From Alopecurus myosuroides (taxonomy: Eukaryota > Streptophyta > Magnoliopsida > Poales > Poaceae), in assembly GCA_028641055.1 (NCBI GenBank), contig CM054062.1, forward strand, positions 237,286,376-237,350,375: a stretch of 64,000 nt of DNA. Reading direction: 5' to 3'. Positions 9,966-20,650 of the stretch are shown here, one piece after another. Numbering within the stretch: position 1 is the stretch's first letter; every line of letters begins with the position of its first letter. Position numbers and translations under genes: made by a program. The notes under the pieces were generated by a model. That model did not search any database. It was given only the letters and a program-made list of their open reading frames with translations, and had not been told where the DNA came from.

Positions 9966-12900
9966 TGTAACATCCCAAGTATGAAAAACCACCCCTAGCA
10001 TGTTTGTTTCTTGTTTTATTAAAGTTTTGCATCATGTCATCATACTCATTACTTTGTTTGCATTTGTTTTGCATCTGTTTTCCTTTTGGTTTGCATCTGT
10101 TTTTATTTGTTTTCACAATTGAAATTCAAACATTAATCAAATGCTTTGTTTCATACTTGTTATGTTACACCTTTCCAAATAAAAGGTTCAAATGAAACTC
10201 CCATTTGTTTCCATGAAAATAACAAAAAGCTCAACTATTAAATTGTTCCTTAATAACCCACTTAATTCAAATTGCATTCAAAATTCAAATCCAATTGCAT
10301 TTTACAAATAGCACCCAATTTGAAGTTATGAAAATTACCAAAACATTTCTAATCCTTTTGCTCCATTTAAACTTTAGGGTTCACCCTATTTAAATCTTGT
10401 TTCAAATATTTCATTTAATAATAAAATTCATCCAAATTTGAATTAATTTACAAACAGCATTTTATTTTGAATCTTTTTGAAAACAAAAACTTGACAAGTT
10501 GTTAATATTACATAATTAATCAATACCAAATTTATTCTAAAATTTTCCAACATCAAAAACCTTTCTATTTCTCTTCCTATTCCTATTTCAGCAAAAAAAA
10601 GGGAATAATAACAGAACAAAAAAAATAGAAAGAGAGGGGAGAGAGGTAGTGGGCAGGCCCAGCCCACCCAAGGCAGCCCACTGCTACTTACCCCTTCGCC
10701 AGCTTCTTCCTCGCGTACGGCAGGGCATCGCCCCTGTCCACGTCGACGCCGTCGACAGTGGACGGCCCCCCGTCGCCCCTACGCCCTACAAAACCCCCCC
10801 TAGGGTTCCCCCTCGAACCCTAGACCACCTGCGCCACCCTACCTCCCTCCTCGCCGCCGTTTCCTCCCTCTCTGCCGGTGATCCACCTCTCTGCAACCTC
10901 CCACCGCCACCCGAGCTCACTCTCTGAATCTCCCCGGCGATCACCGCAACTGATGGCCCTCGGCGCGAGCTAGCAACGGAAACGAGACGCCCCCGGTACC
11001 CTCTACGTCCCCGACACCTTCGTTGAGCCTGAGGGGGCTTGTAGCGCCGCCGCCGTCCTCAGCTCGTCGCCGGCCTTCCACCACCGTCCTTCTGCTTCCT
11101 CTCCAGCCCGCGGTGAGCACCACTCCAATTCCCCACCTCCTTCTGCATCACCGCATCTCGAGCACCTTCACACGGCCGCGCAGCACCACACCACCCCTCT
11201 GCAGCACGAGCACGGCTGCAGTCGCCGCCGGTGAGCGGCCACCGCGCCTTCTATCAGTTCAGAGAACACCTGCAGGCAAGGTTCAGTTAGCGAATCTGAA
11301 AGATATCCTCACTGCATCCTTGTTCCTGACAAAACTGAACGAACACCGCAGCGGTAGCAGCGTTGCGTGCGCAGGCCTAGGTCGAGGGTTCGATCCCCCT
11401 CGCCGCGAATAAACCCCATTTTGGCGCATTGCACTCACAGGGTGGCCCCCCTGTCAGCTGCTGTGGGCGCACTGCTGCCACGCTGGCCCCAGGGCCCACT
11501 GGCAGTGCCCTAGGGTAGATAACTGCGCGGTGTAAAAAGAATTTCAGCCTTTCCTTTTTCAGTTTAAATCCTTTTTATTCACAGATTGGTCCCTAGTTTT
11601 AAATTGCTAATAACTTTTATTTTATAAGTCCAAATAATAAAAATAAAATATGTTTATTGAACCAAATTTAATTCTCTACCTGTTTATAACATTTGTATTC
11701 TGTTTTGAATAATTCAAATGCATTCAAATTTCAAATTCAAACAATTCATTTGAAATTTGTATAATTGCATAACTAATTCATACTTAATCCAAATAATGCA
11801 AATAAAATATGTTTTCCATGCTATTTCAAACCACCTTTTCAAATATAAATTTTGTTCCATGATTTGAATAATTAAAATTGCTTAAATAATTTAAACCTTG
11901 TTTAAATCATTTAATATTGCTAAATTCATAACTTGCTCAAATTAAATTATTTTTGAACATGTAAAATATGTTTTCAAACTAGAAAAGTATAAAATTTTCA
12001 AATATGAATTTGAATTTATGTTTGGACCAAATAAAATTCAAATAATATTCAAACTTGTTTTAAATTCATTTAAAACTTGTTTAATCTTGTTTAATTCATA
12101 ATAAATTCATCCTAATTCCTTTTTCAATATTTGAAACATGTAATCCACCTAAAATTGTGTGTTCTTTTCAAATATGAATTTTTTTATTTGTTTTGAACAA
12201 TTTAACTTGCTGAAAACAACAAATGCTTGTGTAACACCTTTAAGTAACCAAAATTCCCTGACTTAATAAATAAATTTCTAAACTTGGTAAACCTTATTTT
12301 AAATTGTTTCTATTGTTGTTATTTTTCTGTTTTCCTCATCCATGCATCATACTAATCCACTATCACCCATTGGTTAGTTGTAAAACAATTGTTTCAACCA
12401 TAAATTCATGGGCTTTTCATATGCAACTCAAATTGCATATGGGTCCATTTAAACATGTTATGTTACCATGTCAACTAGGTTATTTCTATGCATCAATTAA
12501 ATGGTCATGCATCATCCCATGATTGAGCATTATGCCATGTTATTGATTGTTTATCTCTCTGCGTTGTTTGTTTGCTTCTTCTCGGATAGACGACGACGCT
12601 GAGACAGACGATACTTACGACACCCCTTCTGAGGATCTAGCTCAGTACCAGGCTGCTGAGTTTGCAGGCAAGTATTCACTCACATGAACCATTGTGTTCC
12701 TTTCAACATTGGATACCGATACTTTCCATTGTCTATTCTGCTAGCCCTATGAATCGTTGCTTCTGTTCGATCCTATCACATGTTAACCTTTAACCCTGAT
12801 ATAGCCTCACCCCCACACCTATAACCCCTTTGCTTGTTGCCCGTGTCTTACTAGCATGCTTAGGGTTGTTTTGCTCGAGTCTGTTGTCCGTTACTTTCTG

Positions 12901-14421
12901 TTACTATATTCTATTATGTTCTGGGGCTCGATGTTTAAACAACAATCATGCTGCTGTTATGGTTAATAATAATTTGATGATAAGGCACCGGCAGGAGGCC
13001 CGGCGTGGTTTTGAGGCCTGCTAGTGTCGACCCTAATTAGTAAAAGGGTCTTGTCTACTGATCCATGATGAGCGCACTAACCGCATGTGGGAAGCGTGTA
13101 TGGGCGCCCCCCTCAATTTGATTCGATTCGCATCTCGTCCAAATCGCCACACTTAGTTCGGGCTTTCCATTTGATGCACGCATATGCAGGTACGAACCCG
13201 AGGCCAGGGTGGAACTTTTGTAGTCGGCATTTAGGGCGGCGTGGTCTTAGAGTGCTATGAGGGTCCCCCTTTTCTTCGTGGGGGCTCGATTAGCCGCGCA
13301 CGCACAGCACGTGGTTCTTTGGGCTTGATGCGAAGAAGAGTTGAGTTGTGTTGAGTGCCTCGCTTGGTGGGTTTGATCCCCGTCTGGCGGGGTTTTCTTA
13401 CGTGTACGGCCAAAATGGTGCACCCCTGCAGGGATAAATCTTCTCGAGAAGCCGTGTTTTCCGCGGTTATGGTTGACTTGGTGAAAGTACTGGCTAACAA
13501 GTACTCAGAACAACTTACACCTAACTAATGATAACTTGACTAGTAATAGTCTTACTGCCACAAAACTTGAACCATCATTAATCCAACTGTGTGAGTTATC
13601 CTTGGGTTGCTTCTTTGGATAAGGGGCGAGATCCAGGATGGGTTTGTTTGGTGGTTAGTTGTAGTTGGTTATGATACGCTATCTTATCTCCTTTCTGTTA
13701 GCCGGAAGTTGTAGTATGTTCTGTAGTTGGTTAGTGCAGCCAGCTGCCGCATCTTTTGTATCACCCTCTCTTCCTTTGAACCCAAAGCATCTGTGCTTGA
13801 TGTTGTTGGGTACACTTTGGTGAATTGTGAGTCTTGCTTGCCAGTACGTTTATGTACTGACCCCTTTGGGGCTGTGGTTTCCGCAGACTACGCTTACGAG
13901 GATCCCCATGATGGCTACTACGTGGAGTTTGACGAGGCTGCTGACGAGTAGATAGCGGACCTGGGCAGGATCCGAGACATCGTGGATGGGCTCCGTCTTT
14001 TCGTTTCTGGCCTCTTAGGCCTATTTGGATCTTGTCTGTACTCAGACACTTTGGATGCTTCCACTGTGTTGTAATGATGATATGTTGGGACATGTGTCCT
14101 CTGGATGATTGTATTTGCTATCTCTGCTCTAGTGAGAGCTATTTGCAACTTACTTCTATTTATTTGTGTCTTAGAGATCTGTTGTGCTATCATTTTGTTA
14201 AACGCCGTTGACGTACCATGTGTGTATGGTATGAAGTACGTCAATGGTAGTATCCTGATTTCTATGGGATGGTTTACGTAGACGATGAACAGTAGGGGAA
14301 GGTTGTCACACATACGTGTGTTGGCCTACTCGTAAGAGATGCGAGTGCCGGTAAGCCCCGTAATCCAATCAACTACTGTTCAACGGAACTGCGAGTATCC
14401 TCTAGAAGCCCGGGTGCGACA
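9966..14421 (+). repeat. Tekay 3' LTR (4456 bp)
   Basis: Same termini as the copy at 69-4523 and collinear throughout. Exon-like block 1 is at 12590-12667, followed by GCAAGT, and block 2 starts at 13887. Here block 2 is interrupted by a TAG at 13949-13951 (TAC to TAG relative to the 5' LTR). The 3' terminus GTGCGACA at 14421 is joined directly to Reina LTR sequence. Confidence 0.93.
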
Positions 14422-14730
14422 GCCTCACAACGGGCCCCCAAGCACCACCAGCTGCGCCAGGCCTAGCAAGCAGCCACAGGCCCAGGCCAGGGCCCAAGCA
14501 AGGAAGGCAACGCATCGGCATCGACCAGTACTTAGGGCAACGGACGGCTAAGGCTAGGGCATCGAAAAACAACTCTGTAAAACACCCGAGCGGGTCAACC
14601 CATCTCTTCCTCCTCTCATCTCGATGAACACATGAGTTCGTCGAAGATTTCTCTCCTCCTGGCGTGACGCTGGGGCTTGAAACTCTTTGAATCTCATGTA
14701 TCCTTGTATCCGTCCTAGTAGTGTGTTACA
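14422..14730 (+). repeat. Reina-like 5' LTR, 5' end displaced by Tekay insertion
   Basis: Matches 19756-20064 of the 3' LTR almost base for base and ends GTGTGTTACA. It starts at GCCTCACAACGGG, corresponding to LTR position 35. The missing 34 bp should lie on the far left side of the Tekay array, outside the window. Confidence 0.88.
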
Positions 14731-14732
14731 TA

Positions 14733-14746
14733 TGGTATGCAGAGCC
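14733..14746 (+). other. Primer-binding site, Met-tRNA-like with one extra base
   Basis: TGGTATGCAGAGCC resembles the initiator tRNA-Met site TGGTATCAGAGCC but carries an extra G after TGGTAT. It lies two bases after the LTR terminus. Confidence 0.75.
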
Positions 14747-15087
14747 ACCGATCTACCGGCCAAACCCTAGAAAAGGTTCAAAAAAAAAATTCCACACCCA
14801 CCCGCTCACCAAATCCCCAGATCTACTCTACCTGGAGGCGAATCAAGCACGAGCGTTGGTGGTTGGGATCTCCCGTAGAATCCCACCAGCGGTCGGTGTT
14901 TGCGGCGTCGGCGAGATCTCCGACGACACAGGAGATCGACGGAGGCGAAGCAGGCGACAACGTCCAATTCGATCGCAGATCAAGGCGTCCGCGTTCGGTT
15001 GGCTGGGGACTCCTTCCCAGTCCGTAAAATTCCGGTTCGCGACCTAGATCCGTGCGAGGGGGAGGCGAATCACGGAAGGCTTACGTG

Positions 15088-16263
15088 ATGGAGCAATTGC
15101 AGACGGATCTCTACGATCTGAAGGAGCAGGGCGCAATCGTGACTAGCTCGATCAAGGCTATGACGGAGACACTCCAGGGGCTAGGGATCTGGATGCCCAA
15201 GGTGGACACGACCATCACCGCCATGCAAAAGTCCATCCTGGCGGTGGGGGAACGCGTCACAGTGCTGGAGGCGGCGCGGTCAGCTTCAACAGACCATACA
15301 CCTCGGCCCGACGGGCACCGGGCGGCAAATCAACACCAGGGACTAGATTCTGATGCTCTCAAAGCACCAGGTCGAGCCCTGGGCAGGGGTAAGCGGTCGC
15401 ATCCCTATACGCCTGTTCATTTTGAGTTGGGCGAGAGTTCCGAGCACCACCGTGAGGGAGAGGATAGTGGTAACAACTTCAATTCCCCGAGTAGAGATAG
15501 GAGTTTCTCTCGCATGCCTAAGACATATTTTCCCCGCTTCGATGGAGAAAACCCCAAATGGTGGAAAACTGTGTGTGAAAAATATTTCCACACTTACGAT
15601 GTCAATAGGGACTCGTGGGCAAGTTTTGCAACAATGCATTTCACTGGAAATGCTGCCCTGTGGCTCACAAATTATGAGGCCGTGAACGAAATTGACACTT
15701 GGGAAGAACTAGTAGTTGCAGTACATGTTAAATTTGGGAAAAACAAACACCTCAAGCATCTAGACACATTAGAGAGACACAAGCAAAAGGATAGCACAGT
15801 AGAGCAATACTATAAATTTTTTGAGTCACTTAGGCACAAGGTCTTAGTTCATAATAAGCACTACGACAAGGCATTCTTTGTTACCAAGTTTGTTAATGGT
15901 CTTAGGCCTGAAATTCAAAAAGGCATAAGGCTACACTGCCCAAAAACTGTTGATGCTGCTCTGTCTCTCGCTGAAACGCAGGAGGAAATGCTCGAAGAGG
16001 CCCGTAAATTCTCAAGCAGCCGTTATAAGCATGAATACGCCAGATCAACCTTCAAATCTGGTCTGTCAGGGAGGGGCCTGCTCCAGCCGCCAACTGAAGA
16101 AAAACATAAACCTGAAGAGAAGCCACCATGGTCAGAACAGCTGCGCACACTCAAGGCTCAGCGCAGAGCTAGAGGGGAATGCTTCAAATGTGGCGACAAA
16201 TTCCAGCCAGGTCACAAGTGCGCAAAGACCGTGGCGTTCAGTGTTGTGGAGGAACTGTTATAA
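15088..16263 (+). pseudogene. Reina-like gag (391 codons to premature stop)
   Basis: ATG at 15088 (MEQLQTDLYDLKEQG). The N-terminal coiled-coil region is followed by the Gag core at about residues 140-260: MPKTYFPRFDGENP, WWKTVCEKYF, FTGNAALWLTNYE, WEELVVAVHVKFG. Near the C-terminus a zinc finger reads CFKCGDKFQPGHKC, the form typical of Reina and related chromoviruses. TAA at 16261-16263 interrupts the frame, which continues in the same phase into the protease linker, so Gag and Pol were originally one polyprotein. Confidence 0.88.
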
Positions 16264-19200
16264 CTCCTGCAAATGCAATCAGCCTCGGAGCCAGAGGACA
16301 AGGAAACAGATACCAGCGAGGAAGAATCTCTCACGACAATATCTTACTGTGCAGCCACTGGCACAGCGTCGAAGAAAACAATTCGTTTGCATGCCACAGT
16401 GCAAGGGAAGCAGTTACTGGTACTAATTGATTCAGGGAGTTCTGGTAGCTTCATAGCACAGCACACGGTGGACAAGCTCAAACTCCAAACAAAACCAGTG
16501 GAAACAGTCAAGGTGATGGTGGCAGATGGGGCCAAGCTAGAATGCTCGACAGCTGTTCCTGACGTAATCTGACAATGTCAGAACAATGTATTCTCCTCCA
16601 CACTGAGAGTGTTTGACTTACAGGGGTATGACATGATTCTGGGAATGGACTGGCTCGAAGCCTGCGGGGACATGTGGATCAGCTGGGAGAAAAAGACAGT
16701 GAGGTTCCGCCATGAGGGGAAACGTATCACTCTGAGGGGGATCAAAGACAGAACAGATCGATGTGAGCAGATATCAGGCAGCCAACTCCACAAGTTGATC
16801 AAATCTGATCAACTGGCGCAAGTGATCCAGCTGTGTCCAGTACAGCAGGAGAGAGAGGACGGTGGAGACATCCCATCCGTGATTGCTCAAGTCATAGAAG
16901 ATTATGAAGCTTGTTTTGGGGAGCCACAAGAGCTGCCACCACATCGAGCCTTCGACCACCGTATCACACTGCAACAAGGGGTGAAGCCCGTCAGTGTGCG
17001 ACCCTACCGCTACACCCCCCAGCAGAAAGATGAGATCGAGCGACAAATTCGTGAAATGCTCAAGAAAGGGATCATAAGGCCCAACCATAGTCCATTTGCC
17101 TCGCCTGTCTTACTCGTGAAGAAGAAGGACGGCACCTGGCGGTTCTGCGTCGATTACCGACACCTCAATGCAGTTACAGTGCCAGACAAGTATCCAATGC
17201 CAGTGGTGGAGGAACTCATAGACGAGTTAGCAGGAGCATGCGTGTTCACCAAGCTAGACCTGCGTGCCGGCTACCACCAGCTGCGTATGGCAGAAGAAGA
17301 CGAAGGAAAAACTGCCTTCCGCACACACAATGGTCACTTCGAATTCAGAGTCATGCCTTTTGGGCTTTCGACAGCACCAGCAACGTTCCAGTCAGCAATG
17401 AACCAAGTGTTCTCTGAACAAATTCGCAAGTCCGTGCTGGTTTTCGTAGATGACATCTTGGTGTACAGCAGATCAGAAGAAGAACATGCAGCACACTTAG
17501 AAGAGGTGTTCACATTGCTTACAAAGCATCAGTTGTTCGTCAAGAGAAGCAAATGCACCTTCGCGCAACAATCACTAGAGTACCTAGGGCACATCATCAG
17601 CAAAGCTGGAGTGGCTACTGACCCTGCAAAGATAGCCGCGGTCGAGAAATGGCCCAGACCAACCAATGTAAAACAGCTAAGGGGGTTCTTGGGGCTCGCA
17701 GGATACTACAAGAGGTTCATCAAAAACTTTGGAGCAATATCTCGCTCTCTCACAAACCTACTCAAGAAGAACACCCCCTTCGTCTGGACGGCAGACGAAC
17801 AGGCTTCCTTCCAGGCACTCAAAGACACGCTGATCGATGCACCGGTCCTAGCAATGCCGAACTTTCAGAAAGAGTTTGTTCTGGAAACTGACGCCAGCAA
17901 TAAAGGGATAGGAGCAGTACTGATGCAACAGGGGCACCCCGTGGCATTCCTAAGCAAGGCACTAGGGCCCAAGAGCCAAGCGCTGTCAACCTACGACAAA
18001 GAGTGTCTAGCGATCCTGTTAGCTATTGACCGCTGGAGAGCGTACCTGCAACACAGCATGTTCGTGATTCGAACTGACCAGAGAAGCTTGGTCCATCTGA
18101 CGGATCACAGGATCACAACCCCAATTCAACAGAAGGCCTACTTTAAGCTGATGGGTTTCCAGTACAAGGTGGTATACAAAAAAGGGGCTGAGAACAGAGC
18201 CGCGGACGCGCTCTCGCGCCGCCCGGCAACAGAGGACAGTTTCGCAATATCCACAGTGACACCGCGTTGGATGGAGACGGTGGTGGCAGGGTATGTGTCT
18301 GATCCTAAGGCACAGCAGCTGCTGCGTGAGCTGAGCCTCACGGCAACAAACTCCCAGGGCTACTCTTTGCAGGAGGGAGTCATCAGATACAAAGGGCGCG
18401 TGTGGCTGGGATCGCACACAGAGGCGCAAAATGCTGTGTTCCAGGCCCTGCATAACAGTGGTCTAGGAGGGCACTCGGGCAACCTCGTGACATACCAGAA
18501 GGTGAAGCAGCTGTTCGCATGGCCCAATATGCGCAAGGACATTGAGGAATTTGTGAGACAGTGCACGGTCTGCCAACAGGCCAAGGTGGAGCAGTGCAAG
18601 CTGCCAGGACTGCTCAAGCCACTACTGATACCAGACGAGCCATGGCACACGGTGAGCATGGACTTCATTGAAGGATTACCCCACTCCTATCATTTTGACA
18701 CAATTTTGGTCGTGGTGGACAAGCTGACAAAATACGGGCACTTCATACCACTCAAACATCCATTCTCGGCAGCGTCAGTGTCCAAACTGTTCCTAGACAA
18801 TGTGTACCGTTTGCACGGCATGCCATCGGTCATCATATCGGATCGAGACAAAGTCTTCACAAGTGCATTCTGGCAGCGGTTGTTTCAGTTGGCAGATACC
18901 ACTCTCAACCTCAGCTCCTCGTACCATCCCCAGACAGACGGACAGACCGAGCGACTGAATCAGTGTCTGGAGACATACCTCAGGTGCCTGGTACATGCTA
19001 ACCCACACAAATGGTCTGCGTGGCTTGCGCAGGCCGAGTATTGGTACAATACAAACTTCCACTCTGCTCTGGGACGCTCCCCGTTCGAGGTACTATATGG
19101 TCACAAACCAAGGCACTTTGGGATTCAGAATTCTCTGCAACCAGCAGTCACTGACGTCGACCACTGGCTGCATGAACGGCAAAGGCTCATACCCATCTTC

Positions 19201-19869
19201 AAGCAGCATCTCGAGCGCGCCCAACAACGGATGCGCGCGTAGGCAGACAAGAAGCGAACTGAGAGACAATTCGTGGTAGGGGAGCTGGTCTACCTCAAGT
19301 TACAGCCTTACGTGCAAACATCAGTAGCACAACGATCCTCGCAGAAGCTTGGCTTCCGTTACTTTGGGCCGTTCAAAATCCTCAAGCGAATTGGCTCGGT
19401 GGCCTACAAGCTCCAATTACCACCTGACTCTCGCATCCACCCCGTGATACATGTATCCCAGCTGAAGAAGGCACTCAGACCATCAGACCCGGTAAGTCCT
19501 GATCTCCCAGCTCATCACATTGCTGACCAAACCTCAGTGCAACCATGCGCAGTACTGGCAGAGAGATTCATCAAGCGGGGGCGCAAGATGGTACCACAAA
19601 TCAAGGTGCAATGGACGGGGCTACCACCAACATGCACAACATGGGAGCACCTGTTCGCTGTCGTCGACGCGTTTCCGGAGGCACCAGCTTGGGGGCAAGC
19701 TGGCACTTTAGGAGGGGGTATTGTCACGGCCCATCTCCTCTCATCAGCCCTCAAGGCCTCACAACGGGCCGCCAAGCACCACCAGCTGCGCCAGGCCCAG
19801 CAAGCAGCCACAGGCCCAGGCCAGGGCCCAAGCAAGGAAGGCAACGCATCGGCATCGACCACTACTTAG
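16264..19869 (+). pseudogene. Reina-like pol: protease, RT, RNase H, integrase, chromodomain-like end
   Basis: Same frame as gag. Protease active site LIDSGSSGSFI at about 16425-16457 and MILGMDWLEA after 16630. RT has KLDLRAGYHQLRM and catalytic FVDD in VLVFVDDILVYS. RNase H runs from ETDASNKGIGAVLMQ to NRAADALSRR. Integrase has the HHCC finger (CTVCQQAK) and DDE core (SMDFIEGLP, ISDRDKVFTS, HPQTDGQTERLNQ). The C-terminal KVQWTGLPPTCTTWE is a chromodomain-like end. Stops: TGA 16570-16572 between the two protease halves and TAG 19240-19242 after integrase; the phase is unchanged across both. The frame stays open through the purine tract and about 145 bases into the 3' LTR. Confidence 0.9.
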
Positions 19870-20064
19870 GGCAACGGACGGCTAAGGCTAGGGCATCGAA
19901 AAACAACTCTGTAAAACACCCGAGCGGGTCAACCCATCTCTTCCTCCTCTCATCTCGATGAACACATGAGTTCATCGAAGATTTCTCTCCTCCTGGCGTG
20001 ACGCTGGGGCTTGAAACCCTTTGAATCTCATGTATCCTTGTATCCGTCCTAGTAGTGTGTTACA
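19722..20064 (+). repeat. Reina-like 3' LTR (343 bp)
   Basis: Begins TGTCACGGCC after GGAGGGGGTAT and ends GTGTTACA. It aligns with 14422-14730 from its 35th base onward. Direct flank is CACATGAACG, which begins host DNA upstream of the cyclin gene. Confidence 0.9.
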
Positions 20065-20650
20065 CACATGAACGACCTCGTCAATCTAAATCCATAGGAA
20101 CAACAAGGAATCCACACGAACTAACGAACCAACCTAGATCTCAAAACCCTAAAATCAGAAGCAGGAAAGGGTAGACGAAGCGGACCTTCGAGACCAATGT
20201 CGCAACGGCAGCGGCCATTCGCGATAATTATCTATGAATCCAGTAGAACAAAGAATAAGAAGGGAAAATGACAGAGAAAAAGAGAAACACGACTCCGAAA
20301 AAGGATCAGCGAAAAACCCGGATCTAATACAGGCAGAAAACCTGCATTTCTCCATGCGCCGAGAAGCTCCCACGTGTTGCGCGTGGAAGATAACGGTGCG
20401 GTACCGCTTCACATGAAAACACGACAAGTGATCTTCTGGAAGGTTTCCCTCTTTTTTACCGATGTCGGATGTAAATCTCAAAAATAAAAATAAATTGAAA
20501 AGATCCGCTGCTAGTTGGGCCGCTCATCCGAGTTAGTACTTAGTAATGGGCCACCCGCTGTACGCCACCTGCTCGCCGCCGTCGTGACTCCTGCTGTGTT
20601 TCTCAACCGCATCCCCAACTCCATGCCTTTCTGCCGCGGCGCTCGCGACC
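20065..20650 (+). promoter_or_regulatory. 5' flank of the cyclin-J18-like gene
   Basis: About 590 bases between the Reina LTR and the cyclin ATG. No transposon ends and no credible ORF were found. It becomes GC-rich over the last 130 bases, as expected for a leader. No clear TATA box was identified. Confidence 0.45.

Larger units (their letters stand above)
69..14421 (+). mobile_element. Ty3/Gypsy retrotransposon, Tekay/Del chromovirus, long LTRs
   Basis: Full unit: 5' LTR 69-4523, tRNA-Met primer site 4526-4538, extra ORF 5068-5883, gag 6092-6703, pol 6696-9923, polypurine tract just before 9966, 3' LTR 9966-14421. LTRs begin TGTAACATCC and end GGTGCGACA. The order protease, RT, RNase H, integrase, chromodomain is the chromovirus arrangement, and the C-terminal chromodomain fits the Tekay/Del clade. 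The unit is non-functional as it stands: a deletion removes the end of gag and the protease active site, and integrase has a stop at 9159. There is no left target duplication in view because the left flank is another copy (1-68). On the right, GCCTC at 14422-14426 is the expected duplication within a Reina LTR. Confidence 0.92.
14422..20064 (+). mobile_element. Ty3/Gypsy retrotransposon, Reina-like chromovirus
   Basis: Truncated 5' LTR 14422-14730, primer site 14733-14746, gag-pol in one frame 15088-19869, purine tract GGAGGGGG before 19722, 3' LTR 19722-20064. Short LTRs (343 bp), compact size, a CxxCG...PGHxC gag finger and a C-terminal chromodomain-like segment fit the Reina clade. The first 34 bp of the 5' LTR are absent because the Tekay unit sits exactly at that point. 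Three in-frame stops (16261, 16570, 19240) make it inactive. The expected right-hand 5-bp target duplication is CACAT (20065-20069); its partner lies outside the window. Confidence 0.88.
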
